Made by a program: the position numbers and the translations under genes. A stretch of DNA of 64,000 nucleotides from Pseudoblastomonas marina (lineage in GTDB: Bacteria > Pseudomonadota > Alphaproteobacteria > Sphingomonadales > Sphingomonadaceae), in NCBI RefSeq assembly GCF_014641655.1, contig NZ_BMID01000001.1:744001-808000 (forward strand), in the 5' to 3' direction. Below, piece by piece: positions 47,702-56,393 of the stretch. The notes beneath the pieces were generated by a model that was given only the letters and a program-made list of their open reading frames with translations, did no database searches and was not told the DNA's origin. Position 1 is the stretch's first letter; each line of letters opens with the position of its first letter.

Positions 47702-49460
47702 TGCCCACCTCCCAGGCGATCCTGACATGGCGCGCGAAAACCGGGGCAAACCGCGCGAGTTCGGCCTGGGCGCCGCGATCGAAGCCCTCGTAACTTTCCA
47801 TCCGCCGCACCGCTCCGCGGGTGGCCGTGGCGATCGCGCCATAGGCTTCGCCTGGATCTCGACGTCCCAGCAGTTCGGCCTCGACTGCGAGCGCCTCGAT
47901 CCGTGCAAGATTCGTTTCATCGGCGACCTGCGCGAACATAGCGCGCGCCTCGCGCATCCTCGCATGGCCAGCCGTCGGCTGGCGGAAACGGATCAGGGCC
48001 TTACCCCATTCGTGGAGCGCCTGCGCCCGTTCGGGGGAGGCCGAGGCGCCGATCGCTTCGTCGAAAGCTTCGGCGGCGCGCGCGAACCGCGCCAGCGACG
48101 CGTCCTTCTCGTCCAGCGCGGCGTCGACCGCTGCAATCCTCGACTGCAGGACCGCGTGGTCGAGCCCGACGGGGAAGGGAGCGAGATAGGCGAGTGCGGT
48201 GGCATAGGCTTCGCGTGCCCGGGCTAGACGGCCGCCGGCTTCATCGACCCGGCCGACCTCGAGCAGCGTGTCGGCGGTTGCGGGATGGGCCTTGCCGACC
48301 GTTGCCGTCAGCATCGCGAGCGCTCGCGAATAGGTTTGCGCGGCCTCGTCGAGCCGCTGCTGGCGTTGCAGTGTCCCGGCAAGCCGCTTGAGCGCCCGCG
48401 CGACCAGCGGGCTTTCCTTGATCTTCGCGGCGGCGGCGCGCGTGACGATATCGCGATAGATTTCCTCGGCCGCAGCGGGCTCGCCGCGGCGTTCGTGCAA
48501 TTCCCCGCGGTCGAGCATCAGCCGGACCGCGACCGGCTCGAACGGCAACCCCATGCGCGCGTCGAGGCTCCGTTCGATCGCCTCGAACACGGTTTCGGCC
48601 TCGTCGAGCCGGTTGGCACCGAGCAGCGAGCGGGCATAGGCGGCCTCGGCTTCGAGCGGCAGCTGTTCATAGGCCTCGAACCATTGGGCGAGGATCGCGC
48701 GTGCCCTGGCGACCTGATTCTCGGCATCGGCCGGGCGGCGCATATCGGCGTAGAGTTCGGCCAGCTGGAGCGCGAGGTCCCCCTTGGCCGCGGCATCGAA
48801 ATCCCACGTTTCGTCGGCCAGCGCCGCGGCCTTTTCGAGTGCTGTCTCGGCCTCGGAATAACGCCGCTGGCTGCGGTAATTGTCCGACAGTCGGAAATAG
48901 GCGGCGATCAGCTCCCACGGCACCTCGCCACCCTCGGCCTCGTAGATCGCCACCGCGCGCTCGCGCAGCGTGCTCGCGGCACGGATGTTCTCGAGCCTCT
49001 CGGTCAGCTCGAGGCGCATCGCCACCGGTGCGATCGCTTGCGCCGCCTCGAGCGACGGCTCATCTCCGGCAGAAAGGAGTGCCGCGAATTCGAGCACGTC
49101 CTTGTTGTCGCGATAGAAGCGCCCGAGCACGGCCGAGCCGAGCGACAGCGGGGCGCAATCGTCGCGGGCTTCTTGACGGCAATCGACCACCGCCCCCGAC
49201 TGGGCCTGCATCGCGGCGAGGATGTCGCCCCGGTCGGCCGCGACCTGCGCTTCGGCGGCGAGCGCGAGATCGGGATCGTCGGCGAAACGAGTCCGAAGCT
49301 CGGCCCACAGGGCGGCAGCCTTGTCTTCTGCCCCGTCCCCGGTTTCGACAGAAAAACTGTAATCGGGTTCGGCCCGGAAGGCCGCAGCCGATTGCGCGGT
49401 GGCAGGAGCCGGGAGCGTGATTGCCACCGGCCCGAGCATTGCCATCATCGCACGTCGCAT
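47691..49460 (-). CDS. Secreted TPR protein, third of the cluster
   Basis: A 589-residue protein with a signal peptide (residues 1-23, ending ATAQ). TPR units include YSEAETALEKAAALADETW, RPADAENQVARARAILAQWF, LDEAETVFEAIERSLD, LDEAAQTYSRALAMLTATVG and GRLARAREAYATALAYL. The C-terminus RMESYEGFDRGAQAELARF..VF..HVRIAWEV carries the shared motif. The start ATG 49460 shares a base with the stop of the upstream gene (TGATG), so the two are translated in relay. Confidence 0.85.
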   Translation of the reverse strand: MRRAMMAMLGPVAITLPAPATAQSAAAFRAEPDYSFSVETGDGAEDKAAALWAELRTRFADDPDLALAAEAQVAADRGDILAAMQAQSGAVVDCRQEARDDCAPLSLGSAVLGRFYRDNKDVLEFAALLSAGDEPSLEAAQAIAPVAMRLELTERLENIRAASTLRERAVAIYEAEGGEVPWELIAAYFRLSDNYRSQRRYSEAETALEKAAALADETWDFDAAAKGDLALQLAELYADMRRPADAENQVARARAILAQWFEAYEQLPLEAEAAYARSLLGANRLDEAETVFEAIERSLDARMGLPFEPVAVRLMLDRGELHERRGEPAAAEEIYRDIVTRAAAAKIKESPLVARALKRLAGTLQRQQRLDEAAQTYSRALAMLTATVGKAHPATADTLLEVGRVDEAGGRLARAREAYATALAYLAPFPVGLDHAVLQSRIAAVDAALDEKDASLARFARAAEAFDEAIGASASPERAQALHEWGKALIRFRQPTAGHARMREARAMFAQVADETNLARIEALAVEAELLGRRDPGEAYGAIATATRGAVRRMESYEGFDRGAQAELARFAPVFARHVRIAWEVGNAR

Positions 49461-52051
49461 CACTGCGCCTCCTCGATCGCCCACGCGATCGCAACCTGGT
49501 CGCGAAACAGGGTCGCGAGGCTGCGCATCTCACGCTGCGCCGCGGCGTCGAAATCGTCGTAGGATTCGATCCGCGCGAGCGAGCCGCCCACCGCTTCGCG
49601 CAGCAACGAGCGCGCCGCCGCGAGATCGCGCCCGGTTTCGCGTTCGAACATGGCGAAGTAATAGAGGATCGCGAGGCGATTGGCGTCGGTCCGGGTGAAG
49701 CTCAGACCCGCCCGGCGGGCGGCTTCGTCGAACCACTGCCGCGCCGCCGCGATATCGCCGCGCCCGGCCTCGGCGCGCGCGCGGATCGTGGCTAGTCCGG
49801 CGGCGACATCGGCGAGGCGCGCATCGCCCTGCGCAATGTCCCACGCGATTGCGACATCGTCGATCGCCTCGCCGAACCGCCCCAGCGAAAACAGCGCGCT
49901 GGCCCGTGCGGCGCGCACGCGCGCGGTGAGCGCAACGTCTCCTTCGGGGCGAGCGGCGACGATCTCGAGCACGTTGTCGGCCAGTTCGAGCGCGGTTTGG
50001 GGACGATCGAGCAGTTCGGTCATCCGCCCAAGATTGAGCGCTACCTGTGCGAATAGATCGAAATTGATCGGCTCTTGCAACTGGAGGATCTCCACCGCCC
50101 TGATGAACGAGCGCGCGGCTCGCTCGCCTTCGCCGGTCTGCAGCAGCGCTAGGCCGAGATTGTTGTAGGCGACGCCGGTCAGCGGGTTGTCGTCCCCGAC
50201 GAGCGCGCGAATGATCGTCAGCGCCTGGTCGAACGCGGTGGTGGCATCGCGCGCGCGGCCCGCGCTGACATAGGCAAGCCCCAGCGCATCGAGCGTACGT
50301 GCGGTGATCGGGTGCTCGCCGAAGGTCGCGCGCATCTGCGGCAACAGAGCTTCGAGGACCGCGATCGCTTCATCATAGCGGCGCCCCGCGGTGAGGACCT
50401 GGCCAAGCGCTTGCTGAAGCTTGAGACGGGTCGTGGGCAGGGCTTCGGGGTTGCCGGCAATAGCGTCGCGCACGAGCCGTTCCGCCTCGTCGATCCTGCC
50501 GAGCGAGGCGAGCGCCTGGGCTTCGATATCCGTGAAGTTGAGCCGCATGAGCGGCGGGATGTCGAGCATCGTGGCGGCGCGGATGAGCGCCAGGCTGCGC
50601 TCGTATTCACCGGCCTGTAGATAGGCCGCGGCAAGCAACTGCATCGGTGCGAAACGGGTGTCGGGCTGGTCCTCCAGCATGCCCAACGACCGTTCGAGCG
50701 GCACGATCGATTGCTGCACCCTGCCGCCCTGCTGCAACACTGCTCCACGCACGAACAGCGCGAGGCCGAGTTCGGGCGACGGATCGGCAAAACTCGCCTC
50801 CGCGATCGCGACGGCAAGTTCGGCGAAGCTGCGTCCCTGTTCGAGCTCGTTGAGTGACGAATAGGTCAGCCCCGCCAGCGCAACGAGTGTCGCACATGGT
50901 CCGAGCTTCGCCGGGTCGATCGTGTCGGGGCTGTTCGCGGCGATGCAGGCCTTGCCGACCGGATCGAGCAGCGCGATCGCCTCGGTAAAGCGACCCGCGT
51001 AGAAATGCTCCCAGAACGACGGCGGCACCGGAAACTCGCCTTGTCCGGCGACTTGTGCATCGGCACCCTTCCGCACCGAGGCGAGCAATGCCGCGATCTG
51101 CGACTGCATCCCGGAATCGGGCCCGTAGACCCGATCGACCATGCTCGTGACACGTTCGAGCAGCTCCTCGGCGGCGGCGAATTCCGATTTCTCGATCAGC
51201 GCGATCGCCTTCATCCGCAGCGCGTCGGCGAGCAGCCATTCCACTTCGCTACGGCCTTCGAGCTGGGCGATCAGCGGAGTAAGCAAGCCGATGGCTTCGT
51301 CTGCCCGCTCGAGCCGGGTCAGGGCGTTTGCGACCACCGTACGCGCCTCGATCGTCTTGTTCGAAGTCTCGCCCAGCAATTCTGCAAAGGCTCCGGCGGC
51401 GCTACGAGCCTGGTCGAGGCTACCCTCCGTGTCACCCTGGACATAGAGCACTCGGGCGTAATTCACCCGCAGATCCGCCGCGAACAGCGGGTCGGCCTCG
51501 ATCGGCAACGCCTTTTCATACAGCGCGCGCGCGCTGGCCGGATCGTTGCGGGTGAAGCGCGAGAGAGCAAGCGCGCCAAGAAACGGTGTCAGCTCCGGAT
51601 TGTCTGCTTCGAACAATTGCCGAGCGATCGCCAGCGCCGGCTCGAGCTCGGCCTCGGCGTCGTCGTTCCGGCCCAGTTCGAGCAGCGCCTGCCCACGTGC
51701 CAGTCGCGCATAAGCCTCGATGTCGGTGTCCTCGCCGAACGTCTCGCGCGCGACGAATGCCGCAGCCTCACCGAAGCGGAGTGCATCGACGGTCTCGCCC
51801 ACCTGCTGCGCGAGCTGGGCGGCGACCATCAACAGCAGTGCGCAGGGCGCAAGCGCCTCGGTGTTCGGCTGGGGCCCGGCTTCGGCAATGCAGGACTCGA
51901 CTTCGGTTGCGGCAAGAGAGGCGCTCGAGACGGGATCGCCCGCTCCCATCGCCGCCTCGAGTGCGGGAGACGGCTGGCGCAATTCCTGTGCCTCGGCCTG
52001 ACGAGGCACGGCGAGCAGGATCGCGCAGGCCCACAGAGCGCTCGTCCTCAC
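49460..52051 (-). CDS. Secreted TPR protein, second and largest of the cluster
   Basis: An 863-residue protein beginning at GTG 52051, whose GTGA overlaps the stop of the upstream gene; ATG 52075 is an alternative. Signal peptide within the first 23 residues (ending AEAQ). It has about a dozen TPR units, e.g. DAEAELEPALAIARQLF, ASARALYEKALPIEA, GDTEGSLDQARSAAGAFAEL, RYDEAIAVLEALLPQMRATFG, ARDATTAFDQALTIIRALVG. The last 37 residues RIESYDDFDAAAQREMRS..TLFRDQVAIAW carry the array's shared motif. The size suggests the main scaffold. Confidence 0.85.
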   Translation of the reverse strand: MRTSALWACAILLAVPRQAEAQELRQPSPALEAAMGAGDPVSSASLAATEVESCIAEAGPQPNTEALAPCALLLMVAAQLAQQVGETVDALRFGEAAAFVARETFGEDTDIEAYARLARGQALLELGRNDDAEAELEPALAIARQLFEADNPELTPFLGALALSRFTRNDPASARALYEKALPIEADPLFAADLRVNYARVLYVQGDTEGSLDQARSAAGAFAELLGETSNKTIEARTVVANALTRLERADEAIGLLTPLIAQLEGRSEVEWLLADALRMKAIALIEKSEFAAAEELLERVTSMVDRVYGPDSGMQSQIAALLASVRKGADAQVAGQGEFPVPPSFWEHFYAGRFTEAIALLDPVGKACIAANSPDTIDPAKLGPCATLVALAGLTYSSLNELEQGRSFAELAVAIAEASFADPSPELGLALFVRGAVLQQGGRVQQSIVPLERSLGMLEDQPDTRFAPMQLLAAAYLQAGEYERSLALIRAATMLDIPPLMRLNFTDIEAQALASLGRIDEAERLVRDAIAGNPEALPTTRLKLQQALGQVLTAGRRYDEAIAVLEALLPQMRATFGEHPITARTLDALGLAYVSAGRARDATTAFDQALTIIRALVGDDNPLTGVAYNNLGLALLQTGEGERAARSFIRAVEILQLQEPINFDLFAQVALNLGRMTELLDRPQTALELADNVLEIVAARPEGDVALTARVRAARASALFSLGRFGEAIDDVAIAWDIAQGDARLADVAAGLATIRARAEAGRGDIAAARQWFDEAARRAGLSFTRTDANRLAILYYFAMFERETGRDLAAARSLLREAVGGSLARIESYDDFDAAAQREMRSLATLFRDQVAIAWAIEEAQ

Positions 52052-53631
52052 GAGACGGGATTCCCGAGCTGCCACGCGGCTTGGACCTGACCGATGAACA
52101 CGGGGCGATGCTTGGCAGCGCTGCGAAGCCTAGCGGTGTCGGAGCCGGCCTCTTCCGCGATGATGGCCTGCGCCCCGGAAGCGGCCGAGGCGAAGAAGGC
52201 ATGCGCCAGGCGCGGGCGGGGCGAAGCCTCGAGATAATAGGTGCCCAGCATGCCTGCGCTGGCAACGCGTTGGGGATGTGCTTCATCCCACGTCGCCGCG
52301 ATGCTGCGCCATGCGTCGGCGAATTCGCGATCGATGATCGCCCCTTCGCCGTTCTCGCGAGGCGAGCAATAGCGGTACCCGATCTCGCGCACCGGCACGA
52401 GCGGGTAGTTCCTGCCCTTGAAGATCAGGTCGATCTCGAGCGCCCGCGCAAAGGCTCCTTCGGCACCTAGGCAGTTGCCCCGCGCAAGTTCGGCTTCGCC
52501 TTGGCCGGCGAAGAATTCGGCGCCGTCGGGCGGGTAGAAATCGCCCACCACGGTGAACCGGTTGTAGCTTTCGGATAGCTCGCGCCGAGCGGTCTCGAGG
52601 TCGCCGCCAGCCAGCGCGGCGAGCCCGAGCTCGCCGAGCGCGCGGGCAAGCCTGACATTGACGGCGTACCACCCCTCGTCGTCGAGTGCGCCGGCCGCCG
52701 CTTCGTCCTCGATCACCGCGCGATCGTCGCCCACCAGCCGTTCGAGGATCGGCATCGCCTCGTCGAGCCGCCCCTGCAGACGCAGCAATCGCGCTAGCAA
52801 CAGGTCGGTTTCGCGGTCTCCCAGGCCCGAGCCGAAGGCGCGACGCAGGCTATCGTCGGCCTTGTCGTAGCGGCCCTGCTGCATCAGGGCCCAGCCGCGA
52901 AACTTGTCTTCGATGCCCGGATCGAGCCCGTGAACTCCGGAATCGAGATAGGCGATCGCGGTTTCGCTGCGCTGGCTCCGAATGAGCGAACGCACGAACG
53001 CCCGCGACCAGGCCGGATCGGCCTTCTTGGCGCTCGCGCCGCGGTCGAACAGCAGGCGTTCGAACAGCACGGCGGCAGTGGAGTAGAGCTGCGATTGCGC
53101 ATGTTCGAGTGCGAGCGCGGCGATCTCGCGCGTCGCTTGGTCGCCGCGCGCGGCGATGTCGCGCTGCGCCCAGTAATCGTAGAACGGGACCGAGCGCAGG
53201 TATTCCTCGTTGCGGCCGACTTCTTCGGCGGCAGCCCTCAGGACCTGCAGCGGATCGTCGGGCGCGGCTTCACCGGTGAAGAAGTGGAAGACCACCCGCG
53301 CACTGGTTTCGGCGATGCGCGATTGCCCCTGCTCGGCGGCGAGCGCGAAGAGGTCGAGGAACGGGCCGGCGCAGTGCATCGCGAACAGGGGCTCGGTATC
53401 GGGCGACCAGTCGGGCCGTTCGGCGCATTCGCCGGTGGCTTCGATCGCGACAGCCTTGGCAGTCGCGAAATCTCCCGCCGCCGCAGCTTCGGCAAGGGCG
53501 GGCGGGGTCGGATGCCAGTCGATGAAATCGGCCGCGGCAGTCGGAGCGGCAAGCGAGAGCGAGAGCAGCGTCCCGGTCAGGAGCCGGGCAGCGACGCCTG
53601 ACCAAGAGCCCGTTGCGCCGCCGAGATCCAC
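52048..53631 (-). CDS. Secreted helical-repeat (TPR-like) protein, first of the cluster
   Basis: A 527-residue protein. No ATG fits between the CHAT stop and the signal peptide; GTG 53631, one base after that stop, is the best start and the GGGGG in the CHAT 3' end is its ribosome site. Signal peptide about residues 1-33 (LLTGTLLSLSLAAPTAAA). TPR-like units include YDKADDSLRRAFGSGLG, RLDEAMPILERLVGDDR, GDLETARRELSESYNRF and NCLGAEGAFARALEIDL. The C-terminus ARLRSAAKHRPVFIGQVQAAWQL carries the second half of the shared motif. Confidence 0.8.
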   Translation of the reverse strand: MDLGGATGSWSGVAARLLTGTLLSLSLAAPTAAADFIDWHPTPPALAEAAAAGDFATAKAVAIEATGECAERPDWSPDTEPLFAMHCAGPFLDLFALAAEQGQSRIAETSARVVFHFFTGEAAPDDPLQVLRAAAEEVGRNEEYLRSVPFYDYWAQRDIAARGDQATREIAALALEHAQSQLYSTAAVLFERLLFDRGASAKKADPAWSRAFVRSLIRSQRSETAIAYLDSGVHGLDPGIEDKFRGWALMQQGRYDKADDSLRRAFGSGLGDRETDLLLARLLRLQGRLDEAMPILERLVGDDRAVIEDEAAAGALDDEGWYAVNVRLARALGELGLAALAGGDLETARRELSESYNRFTVVGDFYPPDGAEFFAGQGEAELARGNCLGAEGAFARALEIDLIFKGRNYPLVPVREIGYRYCSPRENGEGAIIDREFADAWRSIAATWDEAHPQRVASAGMLGTYYLEASPRPRLAHAFFASAASGAQAIIAEEAGSDTARLRSAAKHRPVFIGQVQAAWQLGNPVS

Positions 53632-53632
53632 T

Positions 53633-55399
53633 TCATGCCCCCGGTTCGCCGACCAGCGTGAAGGGGGCCCAGAAAACCGGGTTGACCATGGTGAAGTCCG
53701 GGTAGTTGCGGACTTCCTGCATCGCGGTCTGCAGGGCACGGGCGCGGCTGGCGACGTCGCCGTCCTGCAGCTGGCTGAAGGTGTTCTGCATCAGCAGCGA
53801 GGTTGCGCGGTCGCTCACCGCCCAGTGGCTCACCATCAGCGAGCGTGCTCCGGCGAACAGGAAGGCGCGGGCGAGGCCAGACAGGCCTTCGGCACCCGGT
53901 TCACCGCTGCCAGCCGCAGTATTGCAGGCCGACAGCACGACGAGGTCGGCGGCGAGGTTGAGCGCGGCGGCTTCGGAGGCGGTGAGAAGACCGTCGTCCA
54001 TCTCGCTTTTCGCGTCGGCGCTTGGCGGAGTGAAGACGAGTCCCGGCTCTGCCACGCTGCCGACCTCGGTCGCGAGCAGGCCGTGGGTCGAGAACACGAC
54101 GAAGCGTGCCTGCTCGATTTCCTTGCTCTGCTTGACCGCGCTTTCGGTCGCCTGGTCCCCGGTGACGATCTTCGCTGCGCTGCCGAAAGTCTTGCCGAGA
54201 TTCTCGAGCTCGATCTTGGCATGCGGGAGCTTCGACAGGCCGCGCAGCGCTTCGGTGTCGGCGAGCTGGCCATCATATGCCTTCTCGGCATCGCCGGCGT
54301 TCTCGGTGGTGGCGGGGTTGCCGGTCAAGGTCGGTGCGCCGTAACCCGCAAGCGCCACTCCGGCGCGCGCGGTTCGGGCGTAGTTGGACGATCCCGAAGC
54401 GGTCTCGCAGCCCGGGTGGGCATCTTCGGCACGCGCGATCAGCAGGCAGCGCAGCGCACGCAGGCTCGAGACCGAGGGCAGTTCGGCGAGCGCGTAATCG
54501 TCGATCAGCCAGTCGGTTCGCCGCAAGGCATTGGCATCGTCGTCGCGACCTTCGGGGGCGCTCGTGACCAGCAGGCCCAGCGGCAATGCGGTGAGTGCGC
54601 CGCTGACCTGGGTCAGTAGCACTTCCTTGCCCCCGATCGTGTCCTCGAGCGGGGCGATCAGTTCGGAATAGATCCGGTAGGCGAGCTTCCGGTCGAACGG
54701 GCGCGCGGCATAGGACACCAGCGTGCCCGCATCGGTCTGTTCCTCGCCCTCGGTCTGGTCGATCACGCCGCCCGAGCGGGTGTCCTTCACCCCCATGCTC
54801 GAGCGCAAGGTGGCGACCGCCTCGGCAAGCGCCTTCTCGTTCATCGCTTCGGAGCGGATCCAGTCGGCCTTGTCGCGGGTCAGGCCCCAGACATAGGACG
54901 CGTCGTCGGCGACGAGCACGACCAGCATCGCCTCGTCTTCGTTGAGCAATGCCTGAGCCTGCGCGATCGCGAGCGGCTTGGGCCGGGTCAATTCGAAATA
55001 TTGCGGGAAATCGGTGTTGATCCGGTCCTCGATCGCGGTGACTTCCTCGCGCACGCTGCGACGGCGCTCGGCGAGTTCGCGGCGCTGTTCCTCGCTGACC
55101 TGGTCGCCGCGCTCGATCAGCGCGGTGAACTGGCGATCGATCGCCTGCAGTTCGGCGAGCTTCTCGTCGCGCTGCTGTTCGAGTTGCGCGAGCGCGTTAT
55201 CGCCAGCGGAAAAGCGCGCGGTGACCTTGTCGACCGCGGCGGCGGCGCTGGAAATCTGTGCGTATTGCGCCGCGACGAAGGCCTCGGAGCGCAATTCCTC
55301 GGGCGGCGGGACCGGTTCGATCTCGATCTCCCCGGGATCCTGCGCCGCTATCAGCAGCGGGGCGAGGGGCAACAGGGCGTAGCGGGCGAGACGGTTCAT
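53633..55399 (-). CDS. Secreted CHAT-domain caspase-like protease
   Basis: A 588-residue protein with a signal peptide (residues 1-19). Residues about 40-150 are a long coiled coil (QLEQQRDEKLAELQAIDRQF, EEQRRELAERRRSVREEVTA). The CHAT domain (about 260-588) has the catalytic His439 in VVFSTHGLLA and Cys492 in VVLSACNTAAG, plus GLSGLARAFLFAGARSLMVSHWAVSD, all intact. CHAT peptidases are clan CD (separase/caspase fold). Most carry fused TPRs; here the TPRs are encoded by the next four genes. ATG 55399 precedes the signal peptide. Confidence 0.9.
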   Translation of the reverse strand: MNRLARYALLPLAPLLIAAQDPGEIEIEPVPPPEELRSEAFVAAQYAQISSAAAAVDKVTARFSAGDNALAQLEQQRDEKLAELQAIDRQFTALIERGDQVSEEQRRELAERRRSVREEVTAIEDRINTDFPQYFELTRPKPLAIAQAQALLNEDEAMLVVLVADDASYVWGLTRDKADWIRSEAMNEKALAEAVATLRSSMGVKDTRSGGVIDQTEGEEQTDAGTLVSYAARPFDRKLAYRIYSELIAPLEDTIGGKEVLLTQVSGALTALPLGLLVTSAPEGRDDDANALRRTDWLIDDYALAELPSVSSLRALRCLLIARAEDAHPGCETASGSSNYARTARAGVALAGYGAPTLTGNPATTENAGDAEKAYDGQLADTEALRGLSKLPHAKIELENLGKTFGSAAKIVTGDQATESAVKQSKEIEQARFVVFSTHGLLATEVGSVAEPGLVFTPPSADAKSEMDDGLLTASEAAALNLAADLVVLSACNTAAGSGEPGAEGLSGLARAFLFAGARSLMVSHWAVSDRATSLLMQNTFSQLQDGDVASRARALQTAMQEVRNYPDFTMVNPVFWAPFTLVGEPGA

Positions 55400-55458
55400 C
55401 GATCGGGTTCCCGTACTGGGGATGGTCATGGGCCGCCCGGAGCAGCGGCAGGATGGGG

Positions 55459-55494
55459 GGAAAGGGCACCGCTCGAATGAACGGCGCCCCTTCC
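55459..55494 (-). other. Strand-specific 16-bp RNA hairpin between the PPC-like and CHAT genes
   Basis: Minus-strand RNA GGAAGGGGCGCCGUUC (55494-55479) pairs over all 16 positions with GAGCGGUGCCCUUUCC (55474-55459), three as G.U, around loop AUUC. On the plus strand those three become A.C mismatches, so the stem is designed for minus RNA. It begins 8 bases after the PPC-like stop and has no U tract. It may stabilise the upstream mRNA or act as a partial terminator. Confidence 0.65.
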
Positions 55495-55502
55495 GGTTCG
55501 GC

Positions 55503-56210
55503 TCAGTTGGTCAGCAGCTGGACACCCGAGCCCGAGCCGCCATGGTTGATCAGCTGGACGCGGAACGGTCCGGTCCAGGCCGGGTTGACCTGGCAGCGCA
55601 TGACCACGTTGTGGCTCATGTCCTGGCACACGAGGTAGCCGTTCTCGTCGAACACCTTCATGTCGACCGGGGTCGCGCTGTCGCGGCGTGCGGCAACCAG
55701 CAGCGGTTCGCCGCCGCGGGCGTTGAAGTCCACGTTCCACGCGGTCGAACTCGGGACCCAGCGGCTGATCGAGATCGGGCCGTTGGTCGCGCCCTTGGCT
55801 TCGGCCGAGCGGGTGTCCTCGATCATCGCGAGCAGGTCGTCGTCGTCGATCGCGAGCGCGGCGGCTTCGTCGAGCAGGGTGTCGGCGGTGACCGCCGCAG
55901 CAGCCTTGCCGGTCTCGGGCTTGGCATCGCCCTCGGCCACGATCTCGCCGGTATTGTCGCTGCTGCGCAGCGAGATACCCTTGAGGATGCGCGCGGCGAC
56001 GAGCATCGCCTGCGGATCTTCGGCGGCACGGGCATATTCGGCGAGGCGATAGCCGAGCGCGGCCTTTTCGACCAGCTTCCCGCTTTCGTTCAGCTCGCCC
56101 GCGTCTTCGCCGACATTGGTGCCGGATTTGTCCTGCGCCACGACGGGGGCAGATGCGAGCACGGTTACGCCGAGTAGCGCGGCCATCACCTTGTTGTTCA
56201 CGTACTTCAT
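55503..56210 (-). CDS. Secreted PPC-like protein, paralogue B
   Basis: A 235-residue protein with a signal peptide (residues 1-25, ending VVAQ). The N-terminal helical part contains YARAAEDPQAMLVAARILKG. The C-terminal beta domain contains EPLLVAARRDSATPVDMKVFDENGYLVCQDM, a second Cys in MRCQVNPAWTGPF, and ends RVQLINHGGSGSGVQLLTN. It matches paralogue A at 45228-45935 in length and landmark residues. AGGAG lies 9 bases before the ATG. The 183 bases upstream (56211-56393) are AT-richer than coding DNA and probably hold a promoter. Confidence 0.75.
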   Translation of the reverse strand: MKYVNNKVMAALLGVTVLASAPVVAQDKSGTNVGEDAGELNESGKLVEKAALGYRLAEYARAAEDPQAMLVAARILKGISLRSSDNTGEIVAEGDAKPETGKAAAAVTADTLLDEAAALAIDDDDLLAMIEDTRSAEAKGATNGPISISRWVPSSTAWNVDFNARGGEPLLVAARRDSATPVDMKVFDENGYLVCQDMSHNVVMRCQVNPAWTGPFRVQLINHGGSGSGVQLLTN

Positions 56211-56393
56211 TCCAACTTACTCCTCACAATGTGGCGGCGAAACTCTTTGCGTCGCCCCAAAATTGGCTGATCCGTTCGACCAGGTGGCATGACTATGCCG
56301 GGTGATCGGGATCATCGACACTGACAACTTCTTATAGTTTGCGAAATCTCCCCTCCTTCGACTTGCTTTGTCTTGCATGGATATCGCGCCGCG

